A stretch of 64,000 bases of DNA, taken from contig WACJ01000110.1 in the NCBI GenBank assembly GCA_008973525.1, positions 868,001-932,000 of the forward strand, given 5' to 3'. A program made the position numbers and the translations under genes. The notes below the pieces were generated by a model. The model was not told the DNA's origin and made no database searches. It saw only the letters and a program-made list of their open reading frames with translations. Of this stretch, positions 11,930 through 23,936 are shown piece after piece. The DNA is from Stenopsyche tienmushanensis (lineage: Eukaryota > Arthropoda > Insecta > Trichoptera > Stenopsychidae). Numbering within the stretch: position 1 is the stretch's first letter; the number at the start of each line of letters is the position of its first letter.

Positions 11930-13070
11930 AGAGGCGCTTCGTAAGCAAAGACGTTGCGGACGTTATTTGTCCATTATAAATAAGTTTATCTCTATTAGAT
12001 TTGGCAACTTCTTGGCAACGGCAGTAAGCCGCTATGAAAGACATTCATTTAAATTAAAAACTGCTCAAATCTACACTGGAATATTGCTAAAAGTTTTCCA
12101 AATAATAATTTTTGTTCGAGTATTTTTTCGACATGCAGTTCATCATGTTCGCCGGTAGCACTGGAATTGACCCGTTAAGCCTCCCGGACTCGAACAACTT
12201 TTATCCCTAAAAGCCTGGCATCATACAAAGTCTCTGGACGCACATATTCATGAATTTTTAAGTACACCTGTGGCAATGGCAACGACATGCATGTTCACTC
12301 ATTTTTCCACCGTTTTTTTTTTGTTTTTTGAAAAACCCTTATTTTTGTCTCCCGGCTCTGCATTAATCACAAGCTACCTTTGTGCCTTGAATAAAATATT
12401 CATACACATTTTTGCTTCTGTAAATGCGCGCCGATGGATCGTATAAGCTTAAAAATTGTTGCACAATTTCGCAATTTAGCTAAGATCTTCTTTTGAGCTT
12501 TTCGAGGATCTGAGGTGGTAGACAATAACGACGATAGATCTTGCTCGCGGATGTGATTTCGTTGAGCGCGTCAGATAATTGCATCTTAAACGTCGCGATT
12601 CGGGCCAGCCACTCGAGATGTCTCGGTTCTTTCGTTTTAATGACGTTGAGCGAAGCAGTACTTCTTTATCGTCGCCCTTTTCAAAGGGCCATCTTCGAAG
12701 GAGTAGCTACTTTCATTCGCTTTTGGCAATCAGCGTTTCTTTGAGGATGGCTCACGCTTCAGTGAAGAAGTTGCCCGGTCGCATTCTCGTTGTCCACAAA
12801 GGCAAATAATATTCTTAAGAAAAAGGAGAATCTCAAAATATGCCCGACGAAGTGGAAATGATTCGTATACTATGAATAACAATTCCTTTGACGTCTTGCT
12901 TACCTGTGCTTATTATCGATTACGCGAAAGTATAAACTCTGGCATACATTTTTTCGACCTCTTTGATCAATTTATCTATATATATATTTCTAACAATATT
13001 GGATATTTTTAAGCCTAATAGCTTACAACTCCGTCTATATGAAATATCTTCAAGGAAGTATTCTAGTCTA
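11930..13070. other. No recognised feature
   Basis: Mixed AT-rich sequence with a GC-richer part at 12540-12800, in which two frames are open for 67 and 76 codons without any motif. I cannot assign it. Confidence 0.4.
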
Positions 13071-13079
13071 CAAATTTGA

Positions 13080-13372
13080 AAAAATCGAATCTACCTTTTT
13101 CAACACAGTTGACATAATATCTCATATTCTAATTAAATGATTTACTTCAAATTTAGTACGATTTTTTTTTTATATAACCCTCTATTGTCCCTACCAGATT
13201 TATGTCAAAATTTAATTTTCAACTATTTAAAAAAAAAAATTAAAAGTGAAAAAATAAAGCCAAAAAATGATTTTTTTAAATGTCGACATTTTATAAAAAA
13301 TAAATTATTTTCGTTCTTTGAGCTAGAAACTATAGCGACATCTTTACTAATTAAGAATATTTTAATTTTTTA
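13080..13372 (+). repeat. Family K repeat
   Basis: It matches 49980-50270 over about 290 bases, with shared blocks including CTTTTTCAACACAGTTGACA, ATATAACCCTCTATT..CC, CTACCAGATTTATGTCAAAA and ACATCTTTACTAA. The second copy sits inside the TIR element at 49607-50475. The terminal repeats of that element are not visible here, so this copy is internal sequence only. Both copies translate to similar lysine-rich frames, which I regard as non-coding. Confidence 0.65.
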
Positions 13373-14192
13373 AAATTTTAGATCACTAAAAAGTTTGAAA
13401 TCGTGTCAACAAGGACACGCCCCTTTTTTTTACCCCTAACACTTTTATAAATTTAATTTAATTTTTAATATTTTTTTATATATTCTGAAAATGTCAATAA
13501 ATATCTGTTAAACGTACAGTAAAAAAATGATTATTTTTTATTGAACTTTAAAAAATATTTAAAATTGTGCTTTAATCTTAATGACCTTTACAAAAAAAAA
13601 TTGGATTGAATATCCTTAGCTGCATCCCGGGCCGCATGTGCGCTACAAGATTGAAAAACTCGCACATCGGTTCGTTGTACCTAAGCAGGAGGATGGTTAG
13701 AGATACAGCTACGAGACTACATGCGTGCCGGCAGAAAGAATACACTTTCCCGCCGTTGAAGCCTTCTGAATTCCAAACTTATGCATGATTGCAAATACTG
13801 TAAGTTTTTATAGGATCTGGTGAATTTGCAGATCTGGATCGATTTTAATTATAATTTTTATGCATTTTATACGATGGCGCCTTTATAGACTTTCACCCCA
13901 TAGTCTGCAATCTGAATAGTTTATATCTAACTATCATAAGATTAACCCTTCTGTTCATATGATGGTTTTAGCTAGACACTTAATGGTTTTGCGATGACTT
14001 TTTTTAAAAGTAGCTATGTATAGATCTTGCCAAATCTCCCTGATTTTGTTCTTATAAGGGTTTTAAAGAATTAAAAATTTAAAACATGTTCGGAATCCTT
14101 GTGTTTCGAAAAAAAAGGATATGTACCTTTCGTTCCATAAAATAATTTATGATATTTCTCATGCTGACCTGTATTTTTACCTGTTATTATTT

Positions 14193-14590
14193 TTACCATA
14201 CTAGCTGACATTTAGTTTTTTGCCACTTTGGGCGGCTTTCTCTGGTTGTTTTCCACCAAGCTGACTGCCGATTTGATACTAAACTGTAGTGATGTATCCA
14301 TGTTTCATTCATTGTCACATATCGTATGAAAAACTTTTTATTGCGCTGAAATAGCGCTAAACAGCGCTCTGAATTGTGGACGCCTTGTTGTCTTTGATCA
14401 AGTGTGAGCAAACGTGGTACCCACTTCGAACAAAGCTTTATTATAGACAAATATTGATGCACGATAGTAAATACACTGCCTTTTGATATCTTTAAGATGT
14501 CAGATAAATAATGCAAATTCAATTTACGATCGATCAAAACTTTTTTCTTCAACATTTTTGACACTCATGGGTTTCATGGGCACTCGCTGC
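14193..14590 (-). pseudogene. Mariner transposase relic
   Basis: A 123-codon frame is plainly derived from a mariner/Tc1 transposase. It retains the second helix-turn-helix region (LSDILKISKGSVFTIVHQYL), the linker motif KLCSKWVPRLLTLDQ (consensus WVPxxLT), and the first catalytic Asp region, here VTMNETWIHHY. In functional members that block reads VTMDETWIHHY, so the first catalytic aspartate is replaced by asparagine. The frame ends soon after at SRPKWQKTKCQLVW, so the rest of the DDD domain is missing. The N-terminus is also missing. It is a dead internal fragment, with no terminal repeats recognised nearby. Confidence 0.93.
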
Positions 14591-14599
14591 TACAAATTA

Positions 14600-16340
14600 T
14601 TGGCGATCTTCTACATAAATGTTAGTCCATAGAGAAATATTTTTAAAAACGAATGTTTTGAATCATCTTATAGGAATGCCGTATTAAAGACAAGTTTTTC
14701 CCAATTCTAAAACCATGTCGAAGCAAAGCCTTAATGATTCTATGAGCTCGATTTAGAAGTGAATAAATTCCATGTAAATGTCAAAAAATTACACAAATTT
14801 AATTCCACGCCTTATCTTTTAATGGCCGATGAGATCATCTTCAGGAACATTAAGATAGTATTACATCTAAACATTGACAAAAATGTAATAATTTTAAAAC
14901 GTCGTGGAGTGCATCAGATACGCTTATTAGGTACGACCATAAAAGACTCTAGCGTGACCACACATATTTATGAGCTTTTATCCATATGTCAGCTTGCTTG
15001 TCTATTCTGACATACTCGGATAATTTAACTTCTTAAAAAATGTCACAAAAATTAGCCGTGCCTTATATAATACGCATACTTAACTATGCGTCCATGCTAT
15101 TTGTTATAAATACTAGAAATCATATTTTCTAATCTAAAACCGTTTATCATTAGAGGCGACATTCCGCATAGGATATGATTTATAAAAACGCGATAAACAG
15201 ATATAATTTTGACAGAACATAAATCCATGTGCAAACTACACCGAGCCATCGGTATCAATTAAAAATGACAAATTATACGGATTGTAAAAATTTAAAGTCT
15301 TTTTTAATTTATACTCTGTGATTTATGTGCAAGTCGAGTGCCCAATTGCTTATTGTCTTTGTTATTTTATTTTTTATTTTTAGAAAAAATGTTTTGAAGC
15401 CAAATTCAAATATTTGGAAAATACTGTAGAATTCTGCTCGGTAAAGCAGGATTCCATAATCGAATCAATGGCTGTCAATCGCAAGGCCGCTGTTCAAAAT
15501 TATTTGTTCAAATTGCATCGCATTGGGTCAAAGGAGAGCTTTTCGATCATGCTTGATGGTTTTATTATTCGAAATTCAATTTTTCGAAAACGGAATAAAT
15601 TTGCGACAATTTTCGAAAAAGCCAAAATAGTTAAATGCATTTAATATGTATATTTTCATGTGAATTGCTATGGTCAATCATCATGATTTAAATGATGTGT
15701 TTCTTAAATTGAACTTCAAATGTTAGACAACGATGAATGGTGAGATGCAATGGATGATTTTGTTATAATATTGAAACAAAAACAATTGTGGCTGCCATAA
15801 AAGCGATTCAGTTATGCGATTTTATTCTAAAGAAAATTAATTTTTCATAAAAATTGACTAAACCCGGCTATATACGCCAATTACACTTACACATGCCTCC
15901 GATCGGACAATGATTCTCGAAGAATCGAAACATCCTGCAGCGGATGCGATGGCAGAAACGACATTCCCAAGAGCGTTAGAGCGTTGGAACTCGGAAGAAT
16001 TGGGTAGAGTTGCGGAATTAAGCTAGAGATGGACTTTAATCTGGAGTCCCTCGAAAGCGTCGTCTACGCCTTGTAACCGCAGCCGATTCGAAATGGAAAA
16101 TAAACGTAATCGTAAAGTTCTGGTCTTTGAAATTCGCTTCTCATTGATTTCCTTCACGCCGACGTTACGAATGACGCTGTAGCCGTGGGTCGTAGAAATC
16201 TCGCCCTGAGGATACCATCGCTTGCTGGAGGTGCTGTGGAAGTGCATCTTGCGACGGGGAAAACTGGGTCCCTAGAATTCGGCTAAGGGTCTATGTTTAC
16301 ATAATCTTACACTTCAAATAAAATTTACAGCATCCGAAAA
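14600..16340. other. Mostly unassigned; GC-richer open block at 16023-16247
   Basis: Most of the stretch is AT-rich and featureless. The minus strand at 16023-16247 is open for 74 codons from an ATG, in a block with clearly higher GC than the neighbours. Its translation is basic and has no motif I recognise. It could be a lone exon or a conserved non-coding element. I see no splice signals that decide it. Confidence 0.25.
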
Positions 16341-16349
16341 TGTTTGACT

Positions 16350-16575
16350 TGTTACATATGAGCGGGCGCTTTCGGGGCAAAGTCCCCGAGTGGCTCTCCA
16401 CTCCTGCGCGTATTTCGGGATAGCCACGCTAACGCACGAGTCCGTTTTTCTTTCGGATCATGTGAAGCCAGACAGATGGATAGAGGGTGAACGGGCGTCG
16501 AACGAAAACGCGCGAGAGAAAGATCTGGCTGCGAGAAGGACGTCCTCCCACAGCCAAGGTCAACGGGAATTTTCA
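16350..16575 (-). repeat. Family G LTR fragment, reverse
   Basis: It contains AGTCCCCGAGTGGCTCTCCA (also at 53718-53738) and the LTR hairpin region GAGAAAGATCTGGCTGCGAG..CCCACAGCCAAGG. Other copies are at 21430, 44364, 46722, 53686 and 62975. The LTR ends are not both present. Open frames on both strands are unremarkable. Confidence 0.65.
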
Positions 16576-16677
16576 ATGAATTATGCCCTCAAACAAATTA
16601 TTTTAATATTTCAACGAACGAACAAAACTTAAACTTAAAAAGAAGTGGATTATTGTCACCAGAAATTCTTGTAACAA

Positions 16678-16735
16678 TACAGTCAACCCTCCTAAGCGTG
16701 GTCCCTATTTTGACGCTATAGAAGGTGAAACAAGG
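16678..16735 (+). mobile_element. Pogo-like MITE, right end damaged
   Basis: It begins TA-CAGTCAACCCTCCTA and has the inner right-end sequence TTTTGACGCTATAGAAGG, but the terminal GGGTTGACTGTA seen at 37706-37718 is replaced. Related complete copies are at 37594-37718 and 42792-42944. TIRs of CAGTCAACC type with TA target duplications are typical of pogo/Tigger-like Tc1-mariner elements. Confidence 0.7.
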
Positions 16736-16799
16736 CGTTGCCCAAGAGGGCTGATCATCCCCGGGGGTCTCCACCCTACGCAATCATTTGATCTGACAA

Positions 16800-18260
16800 A
16801 TCCTGTATTTATATGTTTTATTCATAAACTTTGTGTTTGTTGCGCCTTAAATCATGACCCGAGCAGATCCAGGGTTTTTAATTGCAGTCACTGCTCCAAA
16901 TTATTGTTTTTTTTTTGTCAAATAATTTGCCTTTGATTCGCAAATACCATTACTTTGTCTGGTGAAATGAAGAAAAAACTTGTTATTCAATACTCGATAA
17001 TACAACGAGACATTTATGTGCTTTAATCATAATCTATGAACACTGTCAGCATAAAAAAAGCTGACTGCTCCAGCAAGATGTAGTAATATTGTCTCCCTTT
17101 CGATGCTCACAAAGACATCCCGTTCTTCATAAATTTAAAAGTAAGGCAATTTAATTCAACAATTCCACTTCATTGTGTTACGCTAGCCATAAAACGAATA
17201 GATATTATGATCGCTCCCAAAGATATGCGCTAAAGTACACAAGATAAACTCTTTATGGTCTGTACTACATTATCTTTAGTAGCCATAAATCTACCTTTGG
17301 ACGATACCGTCTTGAAAAACATCTCCCGTAGCTGCCTCCGCCTAATAATCAATCTAATACGGTTTTGTGGCCCATGTGATGCATTAAAAACGAGGAATCT
17401 GTCCGAAATTATTTTGTTTTCGGGCGAGCTTAATAATTATTCGGGACTTTGAGTGCTCTTGGGCTTTTTGACTTCAAATGGAGAATTTGTAATTGAGCCC
17501 GGAGCTAAGTTATTTAGGTGTAATGTTAAGTACTGAGAGCACCTGAAACTCGAGAAGGCGCTAAAAGAGGCATCAGGTTTAACAGAATGTTATCAGGCCG
17601 TTGCAGCCCACCAAAGTGGATGGAAACGTTCTCGTCTTTTTTCTCCGACGTCGAGAACATTTTATTTTCCTGACGAGATCATGCTGTGGGGAAAATTAAA
17701 GTTTGTCTATGCTTCGAAATGTGTATAGTCTACTCAGGAATTGAGGCTTGCTTAATCGCTGAAAACATACTCTATCCAATAAGTCTTATCACGTAACTTT
17801 CCACTGCGATGTACAACATAAGGGCTTATACAATGTCACATTTTTAACGTTTAACGACTATTTATAAATAATATCAATGCTAAAATTGCGTTTTTAAACA
17901 CTACAATGGACGATGATACAACGTGTGTATCATTGGTCAAACAATCATAACTGACCGTTGACACAACATGTGTGCCATGCTTCTATGCAAATCAATTTTT
18001 TTCATTTTTTAATCTTCAGTGTGCGAAGTCCTATCTTATAAATACTTCCCACGAAAATATAAACAACAGATAAACGACAGTGTTTAGGCTTTTATATATA
18101 TTTAAACGCGTTGCATCTTAAGCTATTCTTCGTTCTGGGACCAATTTATTAGCACCTGTTGCATTTGCCTAGCTCGTATCCTTCCAAAAATTGAGCCTTA
18201 AACGCACAAATTGAAAGATATTGTTCCAGATAAACTCAAATGATAACCGCGCATTATTAG
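16800..18260. other. No recognised feature
   Basis: AT-rich sequence without terminal repeats or coding motifs that I can recognise. Confidence 0.45.
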
Positions 18261-18264
18261 TGAA

Positions 18265-18325
18265 GCTTACATATTAATAAATAAACCTTAAAACTGTTGA
18301 TAGCACATAAAATTGGTTCAATTCT
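18265..18325 (-). repeat. Family B fragment
   Basis: The stretch AATAAACCTTAAAACTGTTGATAGCACA corresponds in reverse to the distal block of family B (CTATCAACAGTGTTAAGG in the other orientation). It is short and lacks both ends. Confidence 0.55.
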
Positions 18326-18351
18326 TCGCGTAATTATAAACAATACACATG

Positions 18352-18830
18352 GATCCCGGGATGTATAATACAGTGTGATTGATAAAATTCCTTTCTGGTG
18401 AGACACGGACTAGAACTTGCAAAGTTCCCGATTCCCCGACAAATTATTTATTTCCGTCGCTGCAGATGAATACTTATATACTATAATGCTTTGATGTGAT
18501 TCGTAAATATATTGCGGAAAAATGCAAAAATTCTGAACCCCGTATCTATTATATTTCATATCGATATTCCCATTATTAGAGTCGAGATGTAGTAAATACA
18601 TCACCGGTAGGGAAAAGTTAATAAAACAATTTGAAAAACATATATGTACTGAATATATGTATACATAGATTAGACAGTTACTGCTCCTAGGCATCGCCTA
18701 AGCTCGCCAATTAGTAGTTACGCCACTGTTTCCAAGCGTCCAGATTTTGGCGAGAATGTTTCGATTAAGTAGCCTTCAACATGCTGGTGTACGATGTACG
18801 ATTTATATTAGATAAAAATATCAATCCCTA
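18352..18830 (+). mobile_element. Family A element
   Basis: This copy has the same block order as the full-length copy at 11198-11922, from AATTCCTTTCTGGTGAGACA through ACATCACCGGTAG and GCCACTGTTTCCAAGCG. The CCCGGG end motifs are worn away on the right. A minus-strand frame is open for 94 codons and is homologous to shorter frames in the copies at 3896-4081 and 61380-61574. Confidence 0.8.
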
Positions 18831-18872
18831 CATGTGAACCTTCAATTTCAACAACAAAATAAAAAATAACCT

Positions 18873-18951
18873 TTAACCTGTTAAATGCCAACGACGCACC
18901 GGCGCGTCGCATTTGTACGCGCTCGTTACTCTCTGGCAGTTAAAAGGTTAA
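18873..18951. mobile_element. 79-bp TTAA-bounded mini-MITE
   Basis: The left end is TTAACCTGTTAAATGCCA and the right end is TGGCAGTTAAAAGGTTAA. The two are 18-bp inverted repeats with two mismatches, each finishing in TTAA. This is the signature of a very short piggyBac-like miniature element. The centre is GC-rich (CGACGCACCGGCGCGTCG is itself palindromic). Confidence 0.75.
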
Positions 18952-18969
18952 AAAATGTTTACACGTGTA

Positions 18970-19145
18970 TGGGTAGCTTTATAGTACGACCTAGCCATCG
19001 ATGTACGAATGTATTACGAGACGTAAGACACTCTCTCCGTCTCTGTTTCCGATTCACTAAATTCCGCTCTCAACGTGCGAGAATGCTCTTCCTGTATTAC
19101 TTGAATCCGAACGCACATATGCGTGATTACCGCGTTAATGGTAAT
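18970..19145 (-). mobile_element. Family B fragment
   Basis: Reverse-orientation proximal part of family B, with CATCGATGTACGAATGT, TCCGTCTCTGTTTCCGATTC, and the terminal CGAACGCACATATGCGTGAT followed by CGCGTTAA, the outer TTAA end. Confidence 0.72.
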
Positions 19146-19554
19146 CCGCTTTGAATCGTATGATGTTTAATCGACCGTATCAGCGTAAATATAAGATTTT
19201 ATCAGTGCTTATTGTCAATTATTCATATATATTGTGTGTAATTTTCCGGATTGTTTTTTCCCGTATAAATAATAACATCGGCGTTGTGTACATTTTCCGA
19301 ACAATGTTTGTTGTTTTAATGGTTTTTCTTACATTCGACAACATTGGAATTCATTTCGGAATGTTTGCTTAACGCGAATGAATGAAAATTCGCATTTATC
19401 CAACCGATCAATTCGATATCGGCAATGGGATAAACCACAATCATATCAAGAGTGTAATTGATGGTTTTTCATTCCAAAATGTTTTATGAAGGCTTGTTTT
19501 TTTTAAATTCAATATCAATATGCTTGCCAATATAACAGCATCTACGCGCATCTA

Positions 19555-19640
19555 GCACGTGACGACCTCTCCATCGGAAGAATTTACTGTGACTGAATAA
19601 AATGGCCGCCGACAAACACTTGAGGCCAAAATAAAAACGT
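19555..19640 (+). repeat. Family H mariner-MITE fragment
   Basis: The block GACGACCTCTCCATCGGAAG..ACTGTGACTGAATAAAATGG matches the interior of the family H copies at 660-750 and 29250-29330. No termini are present. Confidence 0.65.
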
Positions 19641-19649
19641 GAGAAATTT

Positions 19650-21420
19650 GATTTATGGCACATTAAGTATTAATTTTATCTTGGCTTAGAGTTTTAAATG
19701 GACCCATCCGAAAATATGCGAACATTTTGTTGCTCATCAAGTTCTTTTGTATGGATATTTTGTATCGGATATCCGGATCATTATTCATATTCTCCCCTTT
19801 TATGTGTATCCCCATATGATCCACTTGTTGCACGATTCCTCAATAGTCTTCTTCATACGTCCTGTATCATTCAAATTTTGAAATTTTACAGGACATGACA
19901 GTGTGTAGACGATCCATCAAGTATATTACCGATGGAAATATTTTTTTTAATGTTTTAATCAGGTGAAAATTTCAAAAGTCGTGATATTATTAACATCTTT
20001 TCTTTTCGTTTCATGTTAAATAAATGTCTTATTTGCAAAAAAAAACCTCAAAGATGAAATCCTCCCCCAGATATTTGTTTGCATCTGCGTGCTATCTTCC
20101 AGACAAGATGTAGGGATCTGGAAGAGGCTTTGGATGGTCTTTTTCTTTGATGGAACTCGTAAAAACTTATTTTTTCTGAAGCCGAAGCCTCCATCAATGG
20201 GAATAATTTTAATTTATTCTCCACACTCTAAACCCAAAAGTCGCCGGTTATTCGGATTTATTTTCGATCGAATTTCGAACCTTCGGCTATAAATTCTACA
20301 ATCGAATTTATCAACCAGAAAGCCCTTAAAAAACCAAACCATCCCTGTCGAATACGTCGCCATTTTTCTTCCATCATGACAGGATATTGTAACTCGACCA
20401 TTTACTTTTGTCGTTATTATACCGTACTGCTATTTTGAAAATGTGCCAAATCTATCCGCTTTGCAGTAGAAATCGTGCTAGTTTAACATATTTCTATATG
20501 GGGTGAAATATTTTAATATCGCCATAAATATTTAGAATGGCTTTTGCATTTGAAAACAGCATACTGCTTCGACACATAATCGATGGATGAGCTATGCGAT
20601 TTTTTTTTTATAAAAACCCAAGATACAGTATTAACCTATGAAATTTTCTAAAACAGCAAACGTCGTTTATCATATAAATGCATCGTATATTTAACTCATA
20701 TCGAATGCACAATTTATATAGGAGTTACACAATAAACTGGGAAAGTCGTCCTAAGAAAGTTGTCCAGGCTACTTTTTTTTGCTTATATATTGACAAAATC
20801 TTATTAAATGAATATACTTGTTTAATAAATAACCACAGCTAAACAAAAAATATTTCCATTGCTTAAGGAAATATTAAGCATTTCCTTAAAAAATAATACA
20901 GGGGACTGTGTATTTTAATAAAAAATACGGTTTTAGCAGCAAAATCAAGATTTTTTTAAACATAATTATTCTACTTCCCTTTCTTCCTTCCCTTCTATCC
21001 CTATCAAAATAAGTTATACAAATTGTGAGAACATTCAGAAAGCGTTATCAATATCCAATGCAATTAAAATTCGAAAAACAATTCGTAATGATAAATTCGA
21101 TTTGGATTAAATAGGATCATATGCTGTTCTTGCTGTGTGCAAATTTTACAAAACAAATTAATTAAATTGTCATTGTAATCCAAACATAATGGCGATCAAT
21201 TAATCAACATTAAACATTTTACCGAAGAGAGTACACAGCCATATATTGTTACATTAATATACATGCACAATGTTGTTAACTGTCTGATTTCACTTTAATA
21301 TTAACATTTATTTTTATTGAATTTTTTCCGCATGACAATTGCTTGTGGTTGCACTATGAAAATGATATATGAATTGGTAGGATAGAGTTGGTAAACATTC
21401 ATTATCAATTATCATTTATT
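19650..21420. other. No recognised feature
   Basis: AT-rich sequence. A weak pyrimidine-tract/CAG/GTGAAA junction at about 19971 resembles the ratchet-like sites elsewhere but lacks a clear downstream donor. No repeat family or coding motif is recognised. Confidence 0.4.
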
Positions 21421-21429
21421 TACGGAGAG

Positions 21430-21505
21430 AGAAGTTACAACTGTAAGACTGCCGGAAGGACATATTCCCGCAGCCAAGGCTATTCGACGATTGTTGACTT
21501 TCCGC
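21430..21505 (-). repeat. Family G LTR fragment
   Basis: The sequence GAGAGAGAAG..GACTGCCGGAAGGACATATT..CCCGCAGCCAAGGCTATTCG matches the hairpin part of the LTR at 46730-46785. A G-run of about 12 follows at about 21604-21616. Confidence 0.6.
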
Positions 21506-22207
21506 GCGTCATCAAAGGACGGGAAGTTATGCACCGCAAAAATCCAGATAGATTTCACTATTCGTTGAAAGATCCCGGTTGGGTATCACCCATAAAATCC
21601 CAGAGGGGGGGGGGGAGCCAACCCTACGCTCATGGGCAACGGTGGAGTAAAGATGTGCGAGAGTAACCTCGTCGGTTCGATTTGATAATGAACCCCCAAT
21701 CCAGAAGATGTCACTATTAATGTGCAGGGCCGTAACTAGGGTATGATGCGCCCGTGGCAAAAATCAAAATTGCGCCCCCCCCCCCCCCCACATTTTCGGA
21801 CGGATATTTTAATACATTTTTTAAAGGTGATAAAATAATGTTTAATATTTTGACATTATTTTATTACAACATTGCTACGTTAAAAAAAGTGCTAATGTTA
21901 GTTATAAACAAAATGGCGTCGTTATAAAATATTTCATTAGACTTTTTTTTATTGATATCAAGAATTTGTCGGATTTTTTCTATTGATCTAAAAACAATTT
22001 TTTTAAATTTTTATTATGTGCAGGAGCAGAATATACCTATAAAAATATATAATTAAAAACTAAGTAGTTTTTTTAATTAAACTTTTATATATTCTTGACA
22101 AATTTTACCCACAATTTTACAATATTATAGTGAGAAACCACCTAAAACTTCAGCCGGGTCAGTCAAAAACAGCCGTTTTTGAGAATGCAGTTTCGAGAAA
22201 ATGTCAT

Positions 22208-22405
22208 TTAACCCATCGATGCACAGTTACCGTCAAATACCGTCATGTGTTAGCAGATAATACTTGATTATTGCGCCAGAATAAATTCATGCATACCGTC
22301 TTCGCCGACACTTCAAATCTTATCTCACACCGACGAAACTCATCAAAATGAAAACAAACTTAGGTGGCTCAAAAACTCTCAAACTTCTCAAAATAAGATA
22401 AATTA
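22208..22405 (-). repeat. Family E block, TTAA-ended
   Basis: It begins TTAACCCATCGATGCACAGT and runs in reverse complement along the right half of the element at 38865-40045 (ACCGTCAAATACC, CGTCTTCG..GACACTTCAAAT, GACGAAACTCATCAAAA). It then jumps to AAAAACTCTCAAACTTCTC, which lies much further away there (about 39275-39300). It is therefore an internally deleted relative. Confidence 0.65.
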
Positions 22406-22744
22406 ATTTTGATAAATAATTTTATTTTTGCGATATACCGACTTGAAGTACATACATATTATAAACATCAAGTACTAAAGTAGTAAAAGTTTTATCGCAT
22501 TCTACTTCCAATATATTTTACTTTGGTCTGTTTTTATGCAGATCTTTTTTATGCGATTTTGATATTATGCCATTTTAAAAAATAATGGAACTTATCCCTC
22601 ATTTTTCTATAAAGAACAAAGCTTTTTTATGCTAATACGCATAAAAAAGTCTAAAATTGTCGGAAAAATATATTTGGGAAGAAATGACTATCGGCGAAAA
22701 CGAAGAATTAAATTTACAAAACATTAATACTTTACAGTCCGTGC

Positions 22745-23060
22745 GTTTCGCGCTAAGCTTCGCTGAAAGTCCGGGCGATTTCGTAAGAAATTCATGAAAC
22801 TCTACTTCTTTCGTAAAATTGATATAATTCTTAAACCAGCTAATAGATTGAAACTAAATTTTAGTCGTGCCTACAAAAGAGCTTACTGCACAGATATATT
22901 TAAACAAAACAGAGGTTTTCAATGTATGGTGCGTGTATCAGCGCGACAAAATGCAAAAAGTAACTTTTTGATTTGAATGATATAAAAAGGCATTTATCAA
23001 ATGACACCCAAACACATGAACAAAAAATAAAGGCAATATTCAGTTAGTTCATCGTTCTAT
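22745..23060 (+). repeat. Family D repeat (Helitron-associated?)
   Basis: It matches 53990-54330 over about 310 bases, with blocks such as GGGCGATTTCGTAAG, TTTCGTAAAATTGATATAA, CGACAAAATGCAAAAAGT and AACATTCAGT-like sequence. It lies directly upstream of the Helitron helicase relic, so it may be Helitron sequence, although the 54-kb copy has no helicase remnant that I can see. Confidence 0.6.
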
Positions 23061-23196
23061 TTAAAAATTATATTTGAATTGTGTATTTTAACACTGAAAA
23101 TTGGCAACTAAATTGAAATAAATTAAAATTGTAGCAACAGTACCAGACTTTTAGAGAAAAAGATGATGAATAATATCATCAAAGCTTCAGTTTGAA

Positions 23197-23397
23197 ATGG
23201 AAAGAAGATGTGTCCCAATTATTCCGACTGATATGCTATTTGAATTGAAGCGCGTGCAGTTTCCGGTGCGAGCATCAACAGAGTACAGGGAAACACAGGG
23301 CATGCGTGCATGCTTCTCACATGGACAGCTGTATGTGGGCTGCTCACGCCCAAATCATTTATTACCAGACGCTACGCACCATACGGATTTTTTTTAA
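23197..23397 (+). pseudogene. Helitron helicase C-terminal relic
   Basis: A 66-codon frame matches the end of the PIF1-like helicase of Helitron Rep/Hel proteins. Near the start is VPIIPTDMLFELKRVQFPVR (family pattern IPxxPTDxPFxFKRxQFPVR). Later comes ACFSHGQLYVGCSR, corresponding to helicase motif VI (CFSHGQLYVxxSR). The intervening motif V region (family TINKSQGQS) is garbled, reading STEYRETQG, so the fragment is dead. Rep domain and upstream helicase motifs are absent. It lies inside the hAT element at 21725-25679. Confidence 0.9.
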
Positions 23398-23569
23398 GCA
23401 TCCAAGAGCACTTCATTAGCACGACATGAACGCGATCTTTAGGACGAGAAAAAAGATAGGAAGCCTCCTATTCGACAAAAAGAAAAAAGTGAAAAACGAA
23501 AATCAGGGGGTTTACGAGATCGAATGCGCAGCCTGCATCATGTCGTACATTTAACAAACCAATAGATAG

Positions 23570-23833
23570 ATCGCCCACAGGGTGAGAGGATATCAGAAAG
23601 CAGTTTGGCAATTGGATTACAAATTAGCAATAACCGAATATGTTACGAAGAACGATCATCACATCAATTTTGCGGCACATAAACTATAGCAACAGTCAAA
23701 AACGTCAGCATCAAAATTACAAGAGATCAAAAAACGAAGAAACTCTGCAATCAACAGACGATATGACGGCACTAGCATTCCTAGATTTTGGCTACCAATT
23801 TTACCGAAAATTAAAGCACCAATGACCAGCTAA
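23570..23833 (+). pseudogene. Penelope-like GIY-YIG nuclease C-terminal relic
   Basis: The frame starting at 23570 gives KLAITEYVTKNDHHINFAAH before a stop. This fits the ALAEHVxxxxHxINF segment of the GIY-YIG endonuclease module carried by Penelope-like retroelements. A second segment at 23757-23833 gives NRRYDGTSIPRFWLPILP, fitting the family's terminal NRDDGxxxPxxWxPIL pattern, in another frame. The frameshift and stop show that it is inactive. The reverse transcriptase part is absent. Assignment is from motif resemblance, not alignment. Confidence 0.7.
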
Positions 23834-23936
23834 AAGATCTGAAAGTGTAAACAATCTCCAATAAAGACCGCAAAGCAACGGCAATGGACGAAGGATGCTC
23901 ACAAGGAGCACAGAAGTCAGGCATTTATTTTAATAA

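Noticed and set aside
21640..21690. GTCGGTTCGATTTG as a second tRNA-like B-box
   Set aside because: The surrounding bases do not fold as a tRNA and no acceptor stem was found.
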